64,000 nucleotides of DNA from Cristatella mucedo (GCA_009760855.2 WPIO01000015.1:1785001-1849000), one strand, 5' to 3'; positions 21,736 through 33,129 are shown, counted from the stretch's first letter. Made by a program: numbers and translations. Notes: generated by a model from the sequence alone, not told the origin.

Positions 21736-22920
21736 CGCACGCACGCGCACCGACGCGATTGGCTACTACACGCCGGTAGCAGACGGCGTTTAATCGCCAC
21801 TCGGCCGCGTTCCATCCTGCCTGACTTTCTATCTAAGATGGCGTTCGTACCGCAAGAGCGGACGGCCTCCGCAGTCGCGCCGAAAGCAGGCAGGAGACGA
21901 CAGTCGCAGCAAACAGTTGCGAACGATCAACCTTTCGGACATATTAGAATCGTAAATAGCAAGCACTGGCAACAGAACGAAGACACCGCCGCACTCGGCA
22001 CTCGAAAATCCGCTGGGCGCCCGTCAACGACAGCGTTTATATTTAGCCGCCAGCCAACGAGCACCGCCGGACAGTCGAAACCACCAGACAGCAGCCCTTC
22101 CGCAGGCCGCCGCCTGCGGAAGGGCTCTTTGAGCGAATGACCGCAGAGCGAAGTGATGTCCGAATGGAGGAAGTTCCGACGTTGGCTCGCGCCCGGTGCC
22201 TCCGCGTGCACGAGCGGGCTCGAGGCAGCTGCGAAATGCCTGCGCTTGCGACCGGCGGCGGCATTCAGAAACTAACGACGGCAGCGCGAGCGTATGTGCG
22301 TATTTTGCTTACAGCGCTCATCAGTCCGGCACGGAGCAGCCGCGGACGTAGCACAGAGGAGCTGCCGTGCGTTGTACTAAGCGCCTCATGTTTTATTTGT
22401 CGGCCTTTCGCGAGTGCGCTGCTCACAGCGATTCCCACAGCCAGCATAGGGCTCCAGCGGAGGAGGGGCCAATAGTGGCGCGCCTAGTGGCCGCGCCACA
22501 TTCCGGCCGGCTCATGACGAGAGACGATCTGGCTGGCACGGAGCCGCGCTGCATTTTCCGCTTGGTCCGTCGTATTTCTCTTCTCTTTTTTCAGCCCATT
22601 GTTCGTTTTCTTTTCGTTTGCATTTGCTTTACCCTCTTTGTCTTGCTCCGCTTCCCGAGTCTGTCGCTTGCAGTCAGTTAGTCACAAGTTCGCCGTCGCG
22701 AAGAGAGCGTCTACGAAGCGTGGCCGCAGCGCAAGGCAGCCGGGAACGAGCGTGCGAACGACGCCCCAGAGCTGGGCTCGACTCTGCGTGCGGCTGTTGG
22801 AAAACCCGACGCCCGAGATCCGCAACCAGAGTCGAGCGTCGCGGCGTCCACTACAGCCAGCCGCACGCGTGTCGCAGCCGATTCATGCGGCTGATTCGTG
22901 CAGTTGAGCTGTGAAATATC
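21736..22920. other. GC-rich region downstream of innexin 1
   Basis: Overlapping open frames (21838-22140 +, 22137-22475 +, 22043-22264 -) arise from GC-rich sequence and show no family features. No AATAAA was seen on the + strand close to the innexin stop. A perfect 15-bp hairpin is at 22093-22126. Confidence 0.4.
22093..22126. repeat. Perfect hairpin, 15-bp stem, 4-base loop
   Basis: AGCCCTTCCGCAGGC (22093-22107), loop CGCC, then its exact reverse complement (22112-22126). It lies 358 bp after the innexin 1 stop. Whether it is transcribed is unknown. Confidence 0.9.
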
Positions 22921-23589
22921 GTACTAGGGCGTTAGCTTTTGCGCAACATTATAAAGGATCCCGAAAGTTTTGTTGATTTTCTCCCGTACATACGCTCAGC
23001 TAACTGGGCATAGTCTGGTCTGGAGTCTGCACGGAGTGAAGCCGTTACTTGGTACTGCACTGTTTTTCGATTGAAAGAGATGGCTGAATAACATCAAGTA
23101 AGATTCCTGAACTGTTTGACTTTTGCAGCAATGAGGCCTCCACGATTGCTGGCATTGACTCGCTGCCATCGCGGGTGCACAAATGCCATTCGCTCGTACG
23201 GTGCGTAGTATTTTTTTGGGAAGGGAGATCAATTGTTGGTGAATGAAGAAAGCGATGAGCGTGTTCTTCTGTGACGTGTTCTTTCGCACAGTGCGAGGCA
23301 ATCGAAGATCGCATTATTAATGCATGCATCATTATACCGCTCAGTAGCGAGGCGCTGCTGCTTGCGAAGCTGCTTGGGACGAAGGAGTCGACTGCGTCTG
23401 CGTTTCTGGTCGTAACCCCACGTGAGTACAACGCGCCCAGCAGGGTAATCAAGTTGCCATCGGTCGAGTGCTCGATCTGCTTAACATGCCGAGGCTTTAC
23501 CGTCTGTCTTTCGGTGGCCTCGTTGGACCGAGTGTAGCTCTGCACAAGCTAGCAATCGGCTTATGGCTCGTCACGAGCCAGCATTGCTT
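22921..23589. other. Intergenic DNA, nothing recognised
   Basis: Overlapping frames at 23045-23545 (-) and 23271-23537 (+) show no family motif. No RNA gene was seen. Confidence 0.35.
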
Positions 23590-24850
23590 CAGGTGTTCAC
23601 CGTCCTACTTAGGAATGCAGACATGGGGAGAGTATATCTAATAAGATTATCCTCTGAAATATTATGGGGTACCTAAGGGCTCCGTGCTAGGTCTGGTTGT
23701 TTTCACTGTTTATACTCTCCCTCTTGCCGTTATGATTGCTAGTCACAACCTATGCTTTCACTTTTATAAAGACGATACTCAGTTGTACCTTCGCTTTGAT
23801 CCTCCCCAGCCTTCGAGCACGTCGAATTCTCTTAACTTTCTTGCTGTATGTATTGATGACATCCGCACAAGGATGGCAGCACATTTTCTTAAATTAAATG
23901 ATTAAATTAACTTACTAGTTATGGAAAAACCAAGTCGATTCAGAAATTGGAAAGGCTAACGCTCAAACTTGGCTCTGCCAGCATATCCACAGCAGAATCT
24001 GCACGAAATCTAGATGTCATGTTTCAAAGTGACCTCTTTTTTTAGACGACCACATCAGCTCCACAATCAAGTCTGCCTACTTTCTGATAAATAACATTGC
24101 TAAATTTGGACTTGTGTGGATAAGAATACCACGTCCAAGTTGGCCCATGCATTTGCCACACCCCTTCTTGACTTCTGTAACTCACTGCTTGCTGGACTAC
24201 CGGCATGTGCAATCAGGCGCTTACAGTTGGTGCAAAATCCCGCAGCTACGCTTGTCTGTCGTGAGCGTAGCAGTTGCCACATCACACCACTTCTCGCCGA
24301 CTTGCACTGACTACCAGTCAAGCAACGGATCGACTTCAAGGTTGTACCACTCACTCTTAGGTCACTTCATTCATTGGCTCCAGCCTACCAAGCTGATCTA
24401 CTCCCCCACCAGGCCAAGAATCGCACCACCCGCTTTTCGGAATCAAACTGTTCACATATACCTCGTACAAATCTTAATTCTTTGGAGACCATGCCTTTAG
24501 CTCGTATGCTCCCAAAAGCTGGAACTCCCTTCCGACTTGCGTCACGACATCCCCTAACTTGACCACATTTAAAAAGAACTTAAAAACGCACCTATTTATG
24601 ACAGCATTTAGTGGGTCCCTGTGATTCGTCTTTATGTGCTTATGCATGCTGACACTGTGCATGCTGCCACTAACCACAATTGCGTGCTGACTCTGTGCAT
24701 GTCACCCCTAACTTTGTTATTCGTGTTGCTTATCAAGCCCGATAGCACTTGCCATTCGACTATGTTTTCTTTGCAGCAAATGTAAAGCGCCTAGAAAGCG
24801 ATTGAGTTCTCTGGGGGTGCTTTTTCAAGTGCATTATTATTATTATTACC
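23590..24850 (+). mobile_element. LINE family A, RT C-terminal half plus tail
   Basis: 23684-23905 (+) holds the RT core region: YGVPKGSVLGLVVFTVYTLP, then FYKDDTQLYLRFDPPQPSST, where the usual catalytic YADD reads YKDD. After frameshifts the C-terminal words follow (24116-24310, DFCNSLLAGLPACAIRRLQL; 24374-24562, NRTTRFSESN). It ends with AAAGCGCCTAGAAAGCGATT and (ATT)n near 24850. The altered catalytic motif and frameshifts make it inactive. Confidence 0.88.
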
Positions 24851-25314
24851 CTTTTTTTGACGCTAGTGGCCACAGGTCAATTCAACAGAAGTCAGACAGC
24901 GTTGCTTTTTTAAGACCTCTGTTTATAACAATCACATAAGAGATGCGGATTATTGAAATGTTTATGTGGGATGCAGAAATACTAGGTTTCGGTTTGGTCC
25001 CTGTTTTAGGCTTTTCTTTCATCATATAGCAGCAGAGGTTTCGTAAGCGAGTGCTGACTCTGAGATATGTATATCATTTCAAGATATGTATATAATTTCA
25101 ACGCCTTACACTTGTATGATGCTGTGAAACTGAATACCATCACAGCCAACCTAGCTCATGCTTGCTTAGACTTGGTGGAAGTGCTTAAATAGGGAGCTTG
25201 GTTCCATCGTCCAACTATCTCACTCGCTTTTTGATAAGGCTCGGACTGCAATCTATTGGTGCTTTTTAGAAATAATAACGCCTACAACTGCACATTCTTG
25301 ATAAAGTAAAGTAA

Positions 25315-25405
25315 TGGCTAGCTGATTTAACAGCCTAATTTTGTATAGCGATAGAAGAGCCTTAACAGCTACCACTACCGCTTGCAATTGGAAATAAAGG
25401 ATCCC
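25315..25405 (-). mobile_element. SINE family 2 body fragment
   Basis: The family 2 body read in reverse: AGCTGATTTAACAGCCTAAT, TTGTATAGCGATAGAAGAGC, AAATAAAGGATCC. The tRNA head is missing. Confidence 0.65.
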
Positions 25406-26633
25406 TCACTTCAGGCTCAAGGTTCTATACAAATGAATTATTATTGTTATCGAATATTTACTTAGCGGGCTAAGAGAACTAAAGGTCTGTCTAGTCACGC
25501 AGGAAATGAACCAATTGATTGGTTACAATAATATGCACAATTTCAGCACCCTCGAGAACAAAAAAAACACTTCACACAAATTTTACATACACGGGTGTAG
25601 CTACTTCCAAGCCCGTACACAACTACGCCATTAAATACAGCGCTTGTAAAGGTGTTATCTCTAGCCGACATGGTACGAATATCGGTGAAGCACTCAGCCT
25701 TGGAGTTTGGATAGTGACTTTTAGATGCAGCAACAATACACCCTGGTAAGCCGACGGTAGGAGAACACGTCAGTAATGAAGTAGCTCGAATACCGTAACA
25801 AAACACGCCCATCGAGTTGAGAAATCTATTGGACAGCGACGGAATGGTACGGTAATCAGAATCGGCAATGGCGTACAACATTTCTCGTATGGCGCTCAGA
25901 ACTGCCGAATACTGCCCGCTACTGAACTGCCGACCGGCGTAGCTGGCTACCGAGCTTCGGGCGAGGAGCGACTAGGCTTGGGCTGGGTTTAGACGGCCCT
26001 AACTTTTTATTTTCTTACTACCGTTTTTTCCTATAAGTTTAAGGGCGCTCGAATGAGCGGCGGTAGCTTCCTGACTTCTACCCACTGTCTAAAAGCTCCA
26101 CACGCAAAGGTATCGTGATAATCCAGCTTTGGTTTTGGACGTGGATTAGACGATTAGGGGCGCGCGGACATACGGGGCATTTTGACTGGCCGCTTCCTTC
26201 GATGTACGTTAGCAGCGACATCATATTTAGTCCACTGAGTGCGCCGCTGGGGTACGGCTGTTCAGCTACTACGGCGTCCTTTTGTTTCGAGGCAGCCAAC
26301 TTTTTGTTACGAGCGCTGTGCCAATAGCAGGAAGTTCAACACGGCAGCCAGCTTCTGTAAAACGTAAGCCGTAAACTGCAAACCATAAACCCTTGAGCCT
26401 AAAACCTAAAACGAATGCCTAAAAAACACAAACCCTAAGCCCTAGGCCCTAAATCCAAAAACTGAAACCCCCATTCCTAAAAAATAGCTCAAAGTATGTT
26501 TATTAAGTGTGAATATTAAATTACATTGGCTACCATTGGATTCCTGCAATGGAAACAGTTACCATAGCAGAAAGTTGGCTGCGTCTGTGCATAGATGACG
26601 CCGTATTGGTTAGTCCGTTGGCTAATAACGCCG
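25406..26633. other. Intergenic DNA with weak repeat traces
   Basis: 25430-25500 resembles an eroded - strand family A tail (GGGCTAAGAGAACTAAAGGT). 26360-26480 is a degenerate CCCTAA-like tract. The overlapping frames at 25519-25881 and 26078-26327 have no family motif. Confidence 0.35.
26360..26480. repeat. Degenerate CCCTAA-like (telomere-like) tract
   Basis: About 120 bp of loosely repeated ...AACCCTAAGCCCTAGGCCCTAA... motifs with many changes. It resembles an eroded interstitial telomeric repeat, but a simple A/C-rich low-complexity tract is also possible. Confidence 0.45.
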
Positions 26634-26775
26634 AGCTGGTTTAGTCTAGCGGTTGAGGTGCTCGCCCCGACCAAGGTCTGACTGAGGTCGTGGGCTCGAG
26701 CCCCGAGGCATATGTGAAGCGCCTGAATAGAGATTGAGTTCTCTTGGCGCGCTATATAAATGAATTATATATAAC
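26634..26775 (+). mobile_element. tRNA-derived SINE family 1 with LINE A tail
   Basis: The tRNA-like head has an A-box-like TAGTCTAGCGG and a B-box-like GGGCTCGAGCCC. A short linker GGCATATGTGAAGC leads to GCGCCTGAATAGAGATTGAG ... GCGCTATATAAATGAATTAT, the same 3' element that ends the family A LINEs. Head plus borrowed LINE tail is the classic structure of a LINE-dependent SINE. Confidence 0.85.
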
Positions 26776-27988
26776 TATATATATTATATATAATAAAAAT
26801 AATAATAAAGTATTTTATATATCACCCCTAGAAAAGCGAGCTCCTATTCGAGCGCTTTACAAAATCCTACAAGGAAACAATGACCTAGCGTGAATGAGCA
26901 GCTTAGATTTCTCGCTTAGGGAAAAGCATGCAAAACAGCGAAAAAATGCGTTCTTTGAGCAGCTGGTTACTAGGACCTCTGATTCGCCATCTTGAGGACA
27001 GTATGAGCTTCAAAAGCGTTATTCCTGGTTTCAATATGCACCATGGTCTCTATAGATCCTTCAATAAGAATGCAAGTACCTTCACCTGCACTTTCCCACA
27101 GAGCTACTCCTTAAGAAGAAAAACGTGCGCTGCCTGCTACTCCTTTATATGCGAAGCGTGCAATAGAAACTCGAGGTTTGTCACAAGCGCGATGAGCTCA
27201 AGCTGAGCGGCTGCCATCGGGAGGGGGGTGGCTGCTATGGTGTGCGGAACTGGTTTTCATGCTACTTCTTCACGATTCACCGCATAGCCTCCCTGAGACA
27301 TCCTAAGTTATTATTATTATTATTAGTAGTAGTAGTAGTAGTAGTATCAGTATCTTTAGTTGTAATTCACCTGCAGGATAAATGTCAATAGTTTGTGTGC
27401 GTATACGGCCCTATCGGTTTTAACTCTGCAAACTTAAAATCCCTGTGCCAATGATTTCCATCCATTTGGATGATAGCAGACGATCCACGAGGTGACAAGC
27501 GCCATTGGGCTACGCTGTGGAATGTGAAGGAGCCGCGTGCAAGCTCGTTTCACACCGGTGAAACCTATCACGCCCCGACGACGGCTACAAATCAGCCTGA
27601 GCTCATTGCACCTCTAGCTAAGAGACCCGAGTCTCCACAATGCAAACCTCGTTTGTGCCCAAGTAGCCGCAACAAAGCTTACGTCTCAGGGAATTGCATG
27701 GTGGGACGCTCTCGCAGACTTTTAATTGCCTCAAGATCCCACGGGTCTTGCGGAGTCGGCCGGGGGATGCGAGTTCAATTTTGCTGCAAAATAGCATTCT
27801 GCATGCCGTTAAATTCTCAGGCAAAACATTCTCGCAGAAGCCTCATAAAATTGCGCACATGGAAATCACGAAACAGCATCTTTGAAAGCACAAACTATCC
27901 GCAAGAAAGCGAGTCAACCACAGCACCCAAGCAGATTAGCAAGAAAGATATACTCGACTAAATCTGGCTGTGCTAATATTGCCGGAAG
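26776..27988. other. Intergenic DNA, nothing recognised
   Basis: Contains AT-rich TATA repeats just after the SINE and a TTA/TAG trinucleotide tract near 27308-27347. The + frame 27470-27961 (163 codons) shows no family motif. Confidence 0.35.
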
Positions 27989-28094
27989 TGTAAACGAGAG
28001 ACGAATAGTACAGGACTTTTGTTGACAGCAGTTCGGGCGTGCAGGCCACCGGAAAGCCAGCTGCCCTTGACACCGGAGAGGAGGTAATCCTGCA
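27989..28094 (-). repeat. 3' LTR of the small Ty3/gypsy derivative
   Basis: 106 bp, read on the - strand from TGCAGGATTACC to CTCGTTTACA, so it starts TG and ends CA. It is preceded in the element by a purine-rich GGGAAAGAAG, a plausible polypurine tract, and followed by the flank CTTC. It matches the 30007-30113 repeat at roughly four bases in five by eye. Confidence 0.8.
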
Positions 28095-28589
28095 ACTTCT
28101 TTCCCTGTTAGTTTTGGGAGGATCACAAGTCTATAATTTCGTTCCGTGAAATTAGGCGACCAAGTCCCTAAGCCATCCCGGAGGCTTTACTGTCCTTGTT
28201 CTGGTTGTAGCTATGGACTGTCGTGCCGCGCCCTGCACAGCTTTTTGGGCGTTAGGGGCAGCCAGAGACGATCGTGCGACCTTCTGAGGTTCTCGCGATG
28301 CCTAGAATCCAGCCGGCGATGGTTGAGGTGTCGCATGGTCTTCAAGCACTTCGGCCGGCGACGGTTGAGGTGTGGCTTGGTATTTCAGCGTGTACGGCGT
28401 ACTCTGGCTGGTTTCTTTACCAGGGCGGTCGGGTTCAGTTCGTTCACCGTCTACCTCAGCCGGTTCGCTGTCTTAGGCCGGTTCTCCTGGTGGCTTTCCA
28501 TTCAGCGGTACGCTAGGTTGTAGCGAACTACAAATGGCTTAGCCCTGCAAAATCGTTTAAGGTATGACAGGTCGCTGGTCTTACGTTAG

Positions 28590-28648
28590 ACAACGTAAGT
28601 GCATGAAAAGAGATTCTCCGGGAGTGCTATACAAATGTATTATTATTA
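28590..28648 (+). mobile_element. LINE A / SINE 1 tail fragment nested in the LTR element
   Basis: AAGAGATTCTCCGGGAGTGC, then TATACAAATG and (TTA)n, matches the shared LINE/SINE tail. It interrupts the integrase frame of the surrounding LTR element, so it inserted later. The 5' boundary is unclear. Confidence 0.65.
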
Positions 28649-30006
28649 ATGCCTCTCCAGTGAGCCTTGAGCTTACCATTTTCCCAGACCGATTTCGCTA
28701 GTTTCTTAGCCAGACTTCCTCTCCCTCCGGAAAAATAATGAGGTTGACTGTTTCTGTCGTGGCCACATGACTGCCTCTCCTGCTGCACCCTCCACCGGTT
28801 GGTAACGGACTCAACGGCTTTCGCCAGACTTGCTTCATAGGGTACTCTTGGTATGTGAAAACCGAATACAAGTTCAAATAGTGAGGACTGGATGTTAGAG
28901 TGCACGGACGTGTTCATGCGAAGCACACGTACGGCACTCAGAGGCATTCTAATCTTGCTGATGGTCTCGTATGAGCAGTCAAAGTGAGTCGCCGACGGTT
29001 CTATCGCAACTTTCCACTCCATCAGTACTGGCTGGATGAGAGACACTCGTGTGGCACTCGCACTCTGTGTGCAATTGATGACAATTCTGTTGGCGAGGCT
29101 CAAGATTCGAGCCTTGGTCGCTGCACTGACCTCACGGCACGACGTGGACAAGCACGGAATCGTTAAGGAAGGTCAGTCAGCGCCGTCCTTTATAGCATCG
29201 GCGGTAGCATTACCCTCATGTCTAGAGTCAGCAAGCCCGAACCATTATCGACAGTCACTCTATGTAGTATTTGCATTAAGATGCCAACCCACGGTTTTCG
29301 TTTGTTAGGTTCAGCACGTAGTTTCCGGAGGACAGGATCCGTTTCCTGAGCTACCCTGACTTCGGCGAGGGAGAGCTCGCAACCCAGGGTTACTGCCGCC
29401 ATGCGATGTATTGATCGGCTCTGAGCATCAGCCACGGCCTGGGTCCTACATGGTTTGTGACGTACGTTGACGTCGTACTCATTAGCTTATGGGGCCATCG
29501 CCACGGACGACCATCGGTTTCCCTGGCATTCTTCTTAACCAGCAGCCACTTTACTGCCTCATGGTCTGTGCACAGATGAAAGTGTGTGCCGAGTAAATGC
29601 GGTTGGTAAGTGTTGACCGCCCCCACCACCGCCAGGCATTCCAACTCTGTAGCTGAGTACTTGGCTTCTCTTTCGTTGGAGTTCCCGTACGCCAAAAGCA
29701 ACCGGTTGCTGTCTGCCACGGTCGTATGACTGATCAAGTACGTAATCCATTGCAATTAGCGGATGCGTTGAAAGACACTAGACGTTGACGGCTTGGGTCA
29801 GGAAGACGGAAGGCGGACCATTAGCCTCTGCTTCAGCATTTCGAATGCTACCGCAAAGTAGTTTTACAACTATTAAAACTTTCAGCGGATCGCATAGTAC
29901 AGTCGAAACCTCTGCATAGCCGGGAATTAACTTTGTGTAAAAACTTATCTGTCCGAGGAATCGGCTGGTTGGCACAACTCCACAGGAGGCCATCGCTGCC
30001 ACGAGT

Positions 30007-30113
30007 TGTAAACGAGATACGAGCAAAGAACGACAGTTTATCGACAGCAGTTCGAGCGTGCAGGGCACCAGAAAGCCAGCTGCGCTTGACTCCGGCGTGG
30101 AGGTAATCCTACA
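30007..30113 (-). repeat. 5' LTR of the small Ty3/gypsy derivative
   Basis: 107 bp from TGTAGGATTACC to CTCGTTTACA on the - strand. Downstream inside the element is TCGTGGCAGCGATGG, in the position expected for a primer-binding site. The outer flank carries the CTTC duplication. Confidence 0.8.
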
Positions 30114-31055
30114 GAAGCAACAAGGAAAGATGGAGGGTGGCAACTCTGAGTGTGTGTGCCTTCAAGTAGTGGCGTAATGAAATTGCTGGCTTGAAAAACT
30201 ACGGCGGTGCAATTTGATTGAAGCAATAGTTTTTTCACAACGTTGTGTAATACACCATCAGTCGCAGCCCACTAGCATCGAGCTACCTGCCGTTGTTCGC
30301 TTCGATAGATGCCCACGCGATCTGTTCTCGATCTTTCACTGCGTTACCACTGCGTTGCCGACGACACTTCAGTCAACTGTAATATCATCTCATTAATCCC
30401 TCAAAGTTAACTTCGACTATTTGACTGTTGATGAACTGAACTCAAGTCTTGCAGGCATTGGGTCATTGGTGCTTAATTTAACAAGTATTTCTTCTAAATG
30501 ACAGTAAAATTGAACATCTCTTTTTCCGTACGCTTTGCTGAAATTGGGTAATTAGACTTCTCAATAAGAAATTCAGAGTGTACCTTGACGTGTGCGTACT
30601 GGATTCTTCCTGCAATCCCTTATTAAAGGTCTCTCTTGGTGCCTTGTTCACTTTGTGCTATACAACTGGGCTCTATTTAGTAGGCTGCCGAACCACAGAA
30701 TTTCGCACTGTAGCGTGTCCCAAATGTAGCTGCTAGGCAGGGCCATCAAAGCTCAGAAAAGAGCATGTACCCTTTATTAATGATTTGTTATTACTTCAAG
30801 TTCACCTGAGACAAGCTAAAGTTCTTACACTGATCCTAAAAGCCCGAGATGATGCAGCCAGCGAATTCGTACCAAGATGAGCCACTAGAGCAGTATCAGC
30901 TGAATCGTGCCTTCCGGTCCTCTTGATAATATAGATTAGCTTGTGGTAGGTCTATGTGGTCTTCGCTTGCGAATATATCGAACTCACTCCTATCATTCTT
31001 ACACGAAGACGCTCCAGTGCCTGTCGAGTGCTACTTCTTTGCTATTTGTATATAC

Positions 31056-31060
31056 ACACA

Positions 31061-31127
<67 letters not shown>

Positions 31128-31128
31128 C
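31056..31128. repeat. (CA)n microsatellite
   Basis: A CA dinucleotide run with a few interruptions, grading into ACACAT-like repeats to about 31150. Confidence 0.93.
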
Positions 31129-31173
31129 GAACGCACACATACACACACGTTTGCTCGTAAGCGCCAGATTAAC

Positions 31174-31220
31174 AGACAGACGGACGGACGGATGGATGGA
31201 TGGATGGATAGATAGATAGA
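31174..31220. repeat. Tetranucleotide microsatellite (GGAC/GGAT/GATA)
   Basis: Successive blocks of GACG, GATG and GATA units, showing stepwise conversion of the repeat unit along the array. Confidence 0.9.
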
Positions 31221-32339
31221 CAATGCGTTCGCATTAGCTGAGCATTGCAATATTTCCGTGCAATCGCTCCTGCTGTGTGCAACGACTGCAGCTTCAGCGC
31301 TCTCGTATGCGACACTAAAAGTTTCGGGTTTTCGATATTCCGATGCCAATGAATGAGCTCGTCTGAGCTGCGCTTGCATGCACTCGCAGATGCTTATAAT
31401 ATATTAACTGCCGGAGAAGACCGATCCACTAGTCAGTTGAGTGCCTTCCAATTATAGTAACAAATCGTAGAGGCAGCACGCCTCAGCATGAAATCGAGCT
31501 TCAGTAGTCGAGCTGTGATTCCATCGGGATTCCTCATTTATAATTGCCAATTTAGAGAGGCAGTTACGAGCCTGGCAATATTTTTCGCCTGTGTCCTGAC
31601 CCATGGACTGAACTGCTGTCTCTCTGAGAAGATTGCCTATGAAATCATGCCCCGATGAATTGGATAGCGAGTCAACCCTTCCCATATGCACTCTCTTAAA
31701 ATGGCGAAACGCCTCGGATAAGCAGCCATCGCAGACGCTGCTTGAATACGGCAGTAGCTTCTGACCTGGGTTCCAAAGTTGCTCTAAAACCCAGAGATAC
31801 TTTCGTTGCCAGTATTACTTTAAGTGAACTTTAACGCGAAACATGAGTGCATTAATCAAATAATCCCGAATATTTCCAAGTCACCGTTCAAGCGACCTCA
31901 TTACAGCAGCTTATGTTAGGTCAGTCCATTAAGTGAAGCGATAATAAAACCCTTAGCGAGCATTCAGCGAAAGGTTCCGAAGTTTAGTTGTCATTGTACA
32001 GAACGTCCGCCGGTGACCGACGCTGCTGCGTTTGTATGGACACTATATTAGGTGTTGTATCTATTCTATCTTTATGTAGCATCATCGCGTGTCTGCAGTT
32101 AACACCTTGGGGTCTGCAGATTACACCACCGGGTATTACAACGCCCGGACCGGCAATAAACATGTTGCAAGCTAGCACCAGTCTTATGTCATTAAGGAGG
32201 CACATTGCATAGATTGCTAATGCCCTCCAACCGCAAACGTAACAGACACCGCCAGTTTATTCCACCTTGCCTCACGGAGCAAGGGGGAAGCACGACTCTT
32301 ATCGCCCCTTTTGCCCATCGGACTGTCCTACCTGCCGCG

Positions 32340-32526
32340 ACTAATGTAATGTAAATAAATGTATTTCCAGCTATAACTCTACAAAGTCATAAAGACTATG
32401 TGGGTGTTACGCTGGAGAGTTTTGAATAGCGCACTCACAGCCTAAGCGGCTTTCGGTACGCATTCGGTAGCCAACAGACTTCGTCTCACGAAACAAAGAG
32501 AAAGTGGTAAGCGTAGCAGAGTCAGC
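32340..32526 (-). mobile_element. LINE family B 3' end fragment
   Basis: The tail TAATGTAATGTAAATAAATG at the low end is followed by CTACAAAGTCATAAAGACTA, GCGCACTCACAGCCTAAGCG and GACTTCGTCTCACGAAACAA. It stops abruptly in AGCAGAGTCAG, giving a truncated insertion of about 187 bp. Confidence 0.8.
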
Positions 32527-32844
32527 CCCGCGCGCGACTGCCCCCACGTCGCATCAATCACAAACAGCACATCTCGACTGCCCCCGAGTCTCATTGATGA
32601 TCAACAAGCAGCACACTCCACCATCAAGCCACATCGATCATCGAGCGGCACTGCAACGAAAATACAGGTTAGACTACAAGAAACTGTGGCACTCTAGAGT
32701 CTCTGCACTCGTGAGTCCTCGCAGCCGTCGCGCCAAGCTTGCCCTTGTATTTAATTTAGTCGTCCCGAGAATATTCACGTATCAGAACCAATCGAAAACT
32801 TTGCAACTGCGACGCATTAGGTGTTTCCGCGTCTTACTCGTGGG

Positions 32845-32945
32845 CAGTGGCGTTTCTAGAATATTGCGCGCCCGCGAACGGACTACACGGATGAACCCCC
32901 CCCGTATCAGTCGTAACCATCTTGGTGCCCCCCCCCCCCCGATCC
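32845..32945. other. Possible DNA-transposon end with poly(C) tracts
   Basis: GGGCAGTGGCGTTTCTAGAA followed by C-rich runs (32897-32904 and 32929-32940) resembles the terminal region of certain inverted-repeat DNA transposons beginning CAGTGGCGTA. The opposite end was not found. Confidence 0.25.
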
Positions 32946-33051
32946 AGCGCCCGAGGACATATGGTCTCGCTGCCGGTCGCTGCTGCTCGGGAGTGAGTTC
33001 GCTAAAAGTACCATTGACCTGTTTACTGCATTCCACAGGCTCTTCCTTTAC

Positions 33052-33053
<2 letters not shown>

Positions 33054-33121
<68 letters not shown>
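33054..33121. repeat. (TA)n microsatellite
   Basis: An almost pure TA run of about 68 bp. It gives rise to an IYIYIY reading frame in the 32504-33427 open frame. Confidence 0.97.

Positions 33122-33129
<8 letters not shown>

Larger units (their letters stand above)
27989..30113 (-). mobile_element. Internally deleted Ty3/gypsy LTR retrotransposon
   Basis: A 2.1-kb element bounded by about 106-bp LTRs and a 4-bp duplication (+ strand GAAG at 27985-27988 and 30114-30117). On the - strand, just after the 5' LTR, pol resumes at the RT-RNase H connection (FLGQISFYTKLIPGYAEV, 29895-29990). RNase H follows (YSATELECLAVVGAV, HLCTDHEAVKWLL in 29390-29755), then the integrase end (NTSVHSNIQSSLFELVFG in 28627-29151), and pol stops near 28153 after VKPPGWLRDLVA. 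Gag, protease and most of RT are gone, and frames are broken. A LINE/SINE-type tail is inserted at about 28590-28648. Confidence 0.85.
30118..32339. other. Intergenic DNA with microsatellites
   Basis: No gene was recognised. It holds a (CA)n tract at 31056-31128 and a GGAC/GGAT/GATA tetranucleotide run at about 31174-31220. Open frames at 31062-31379 and 31452-31691 show no family features. Confidence 0.4.

Noticed and set aside
26634-26712. Possible tRNA gene
   Set aside because: Same reasoning; joined to a LINE 3' tail and repeated at 45314.
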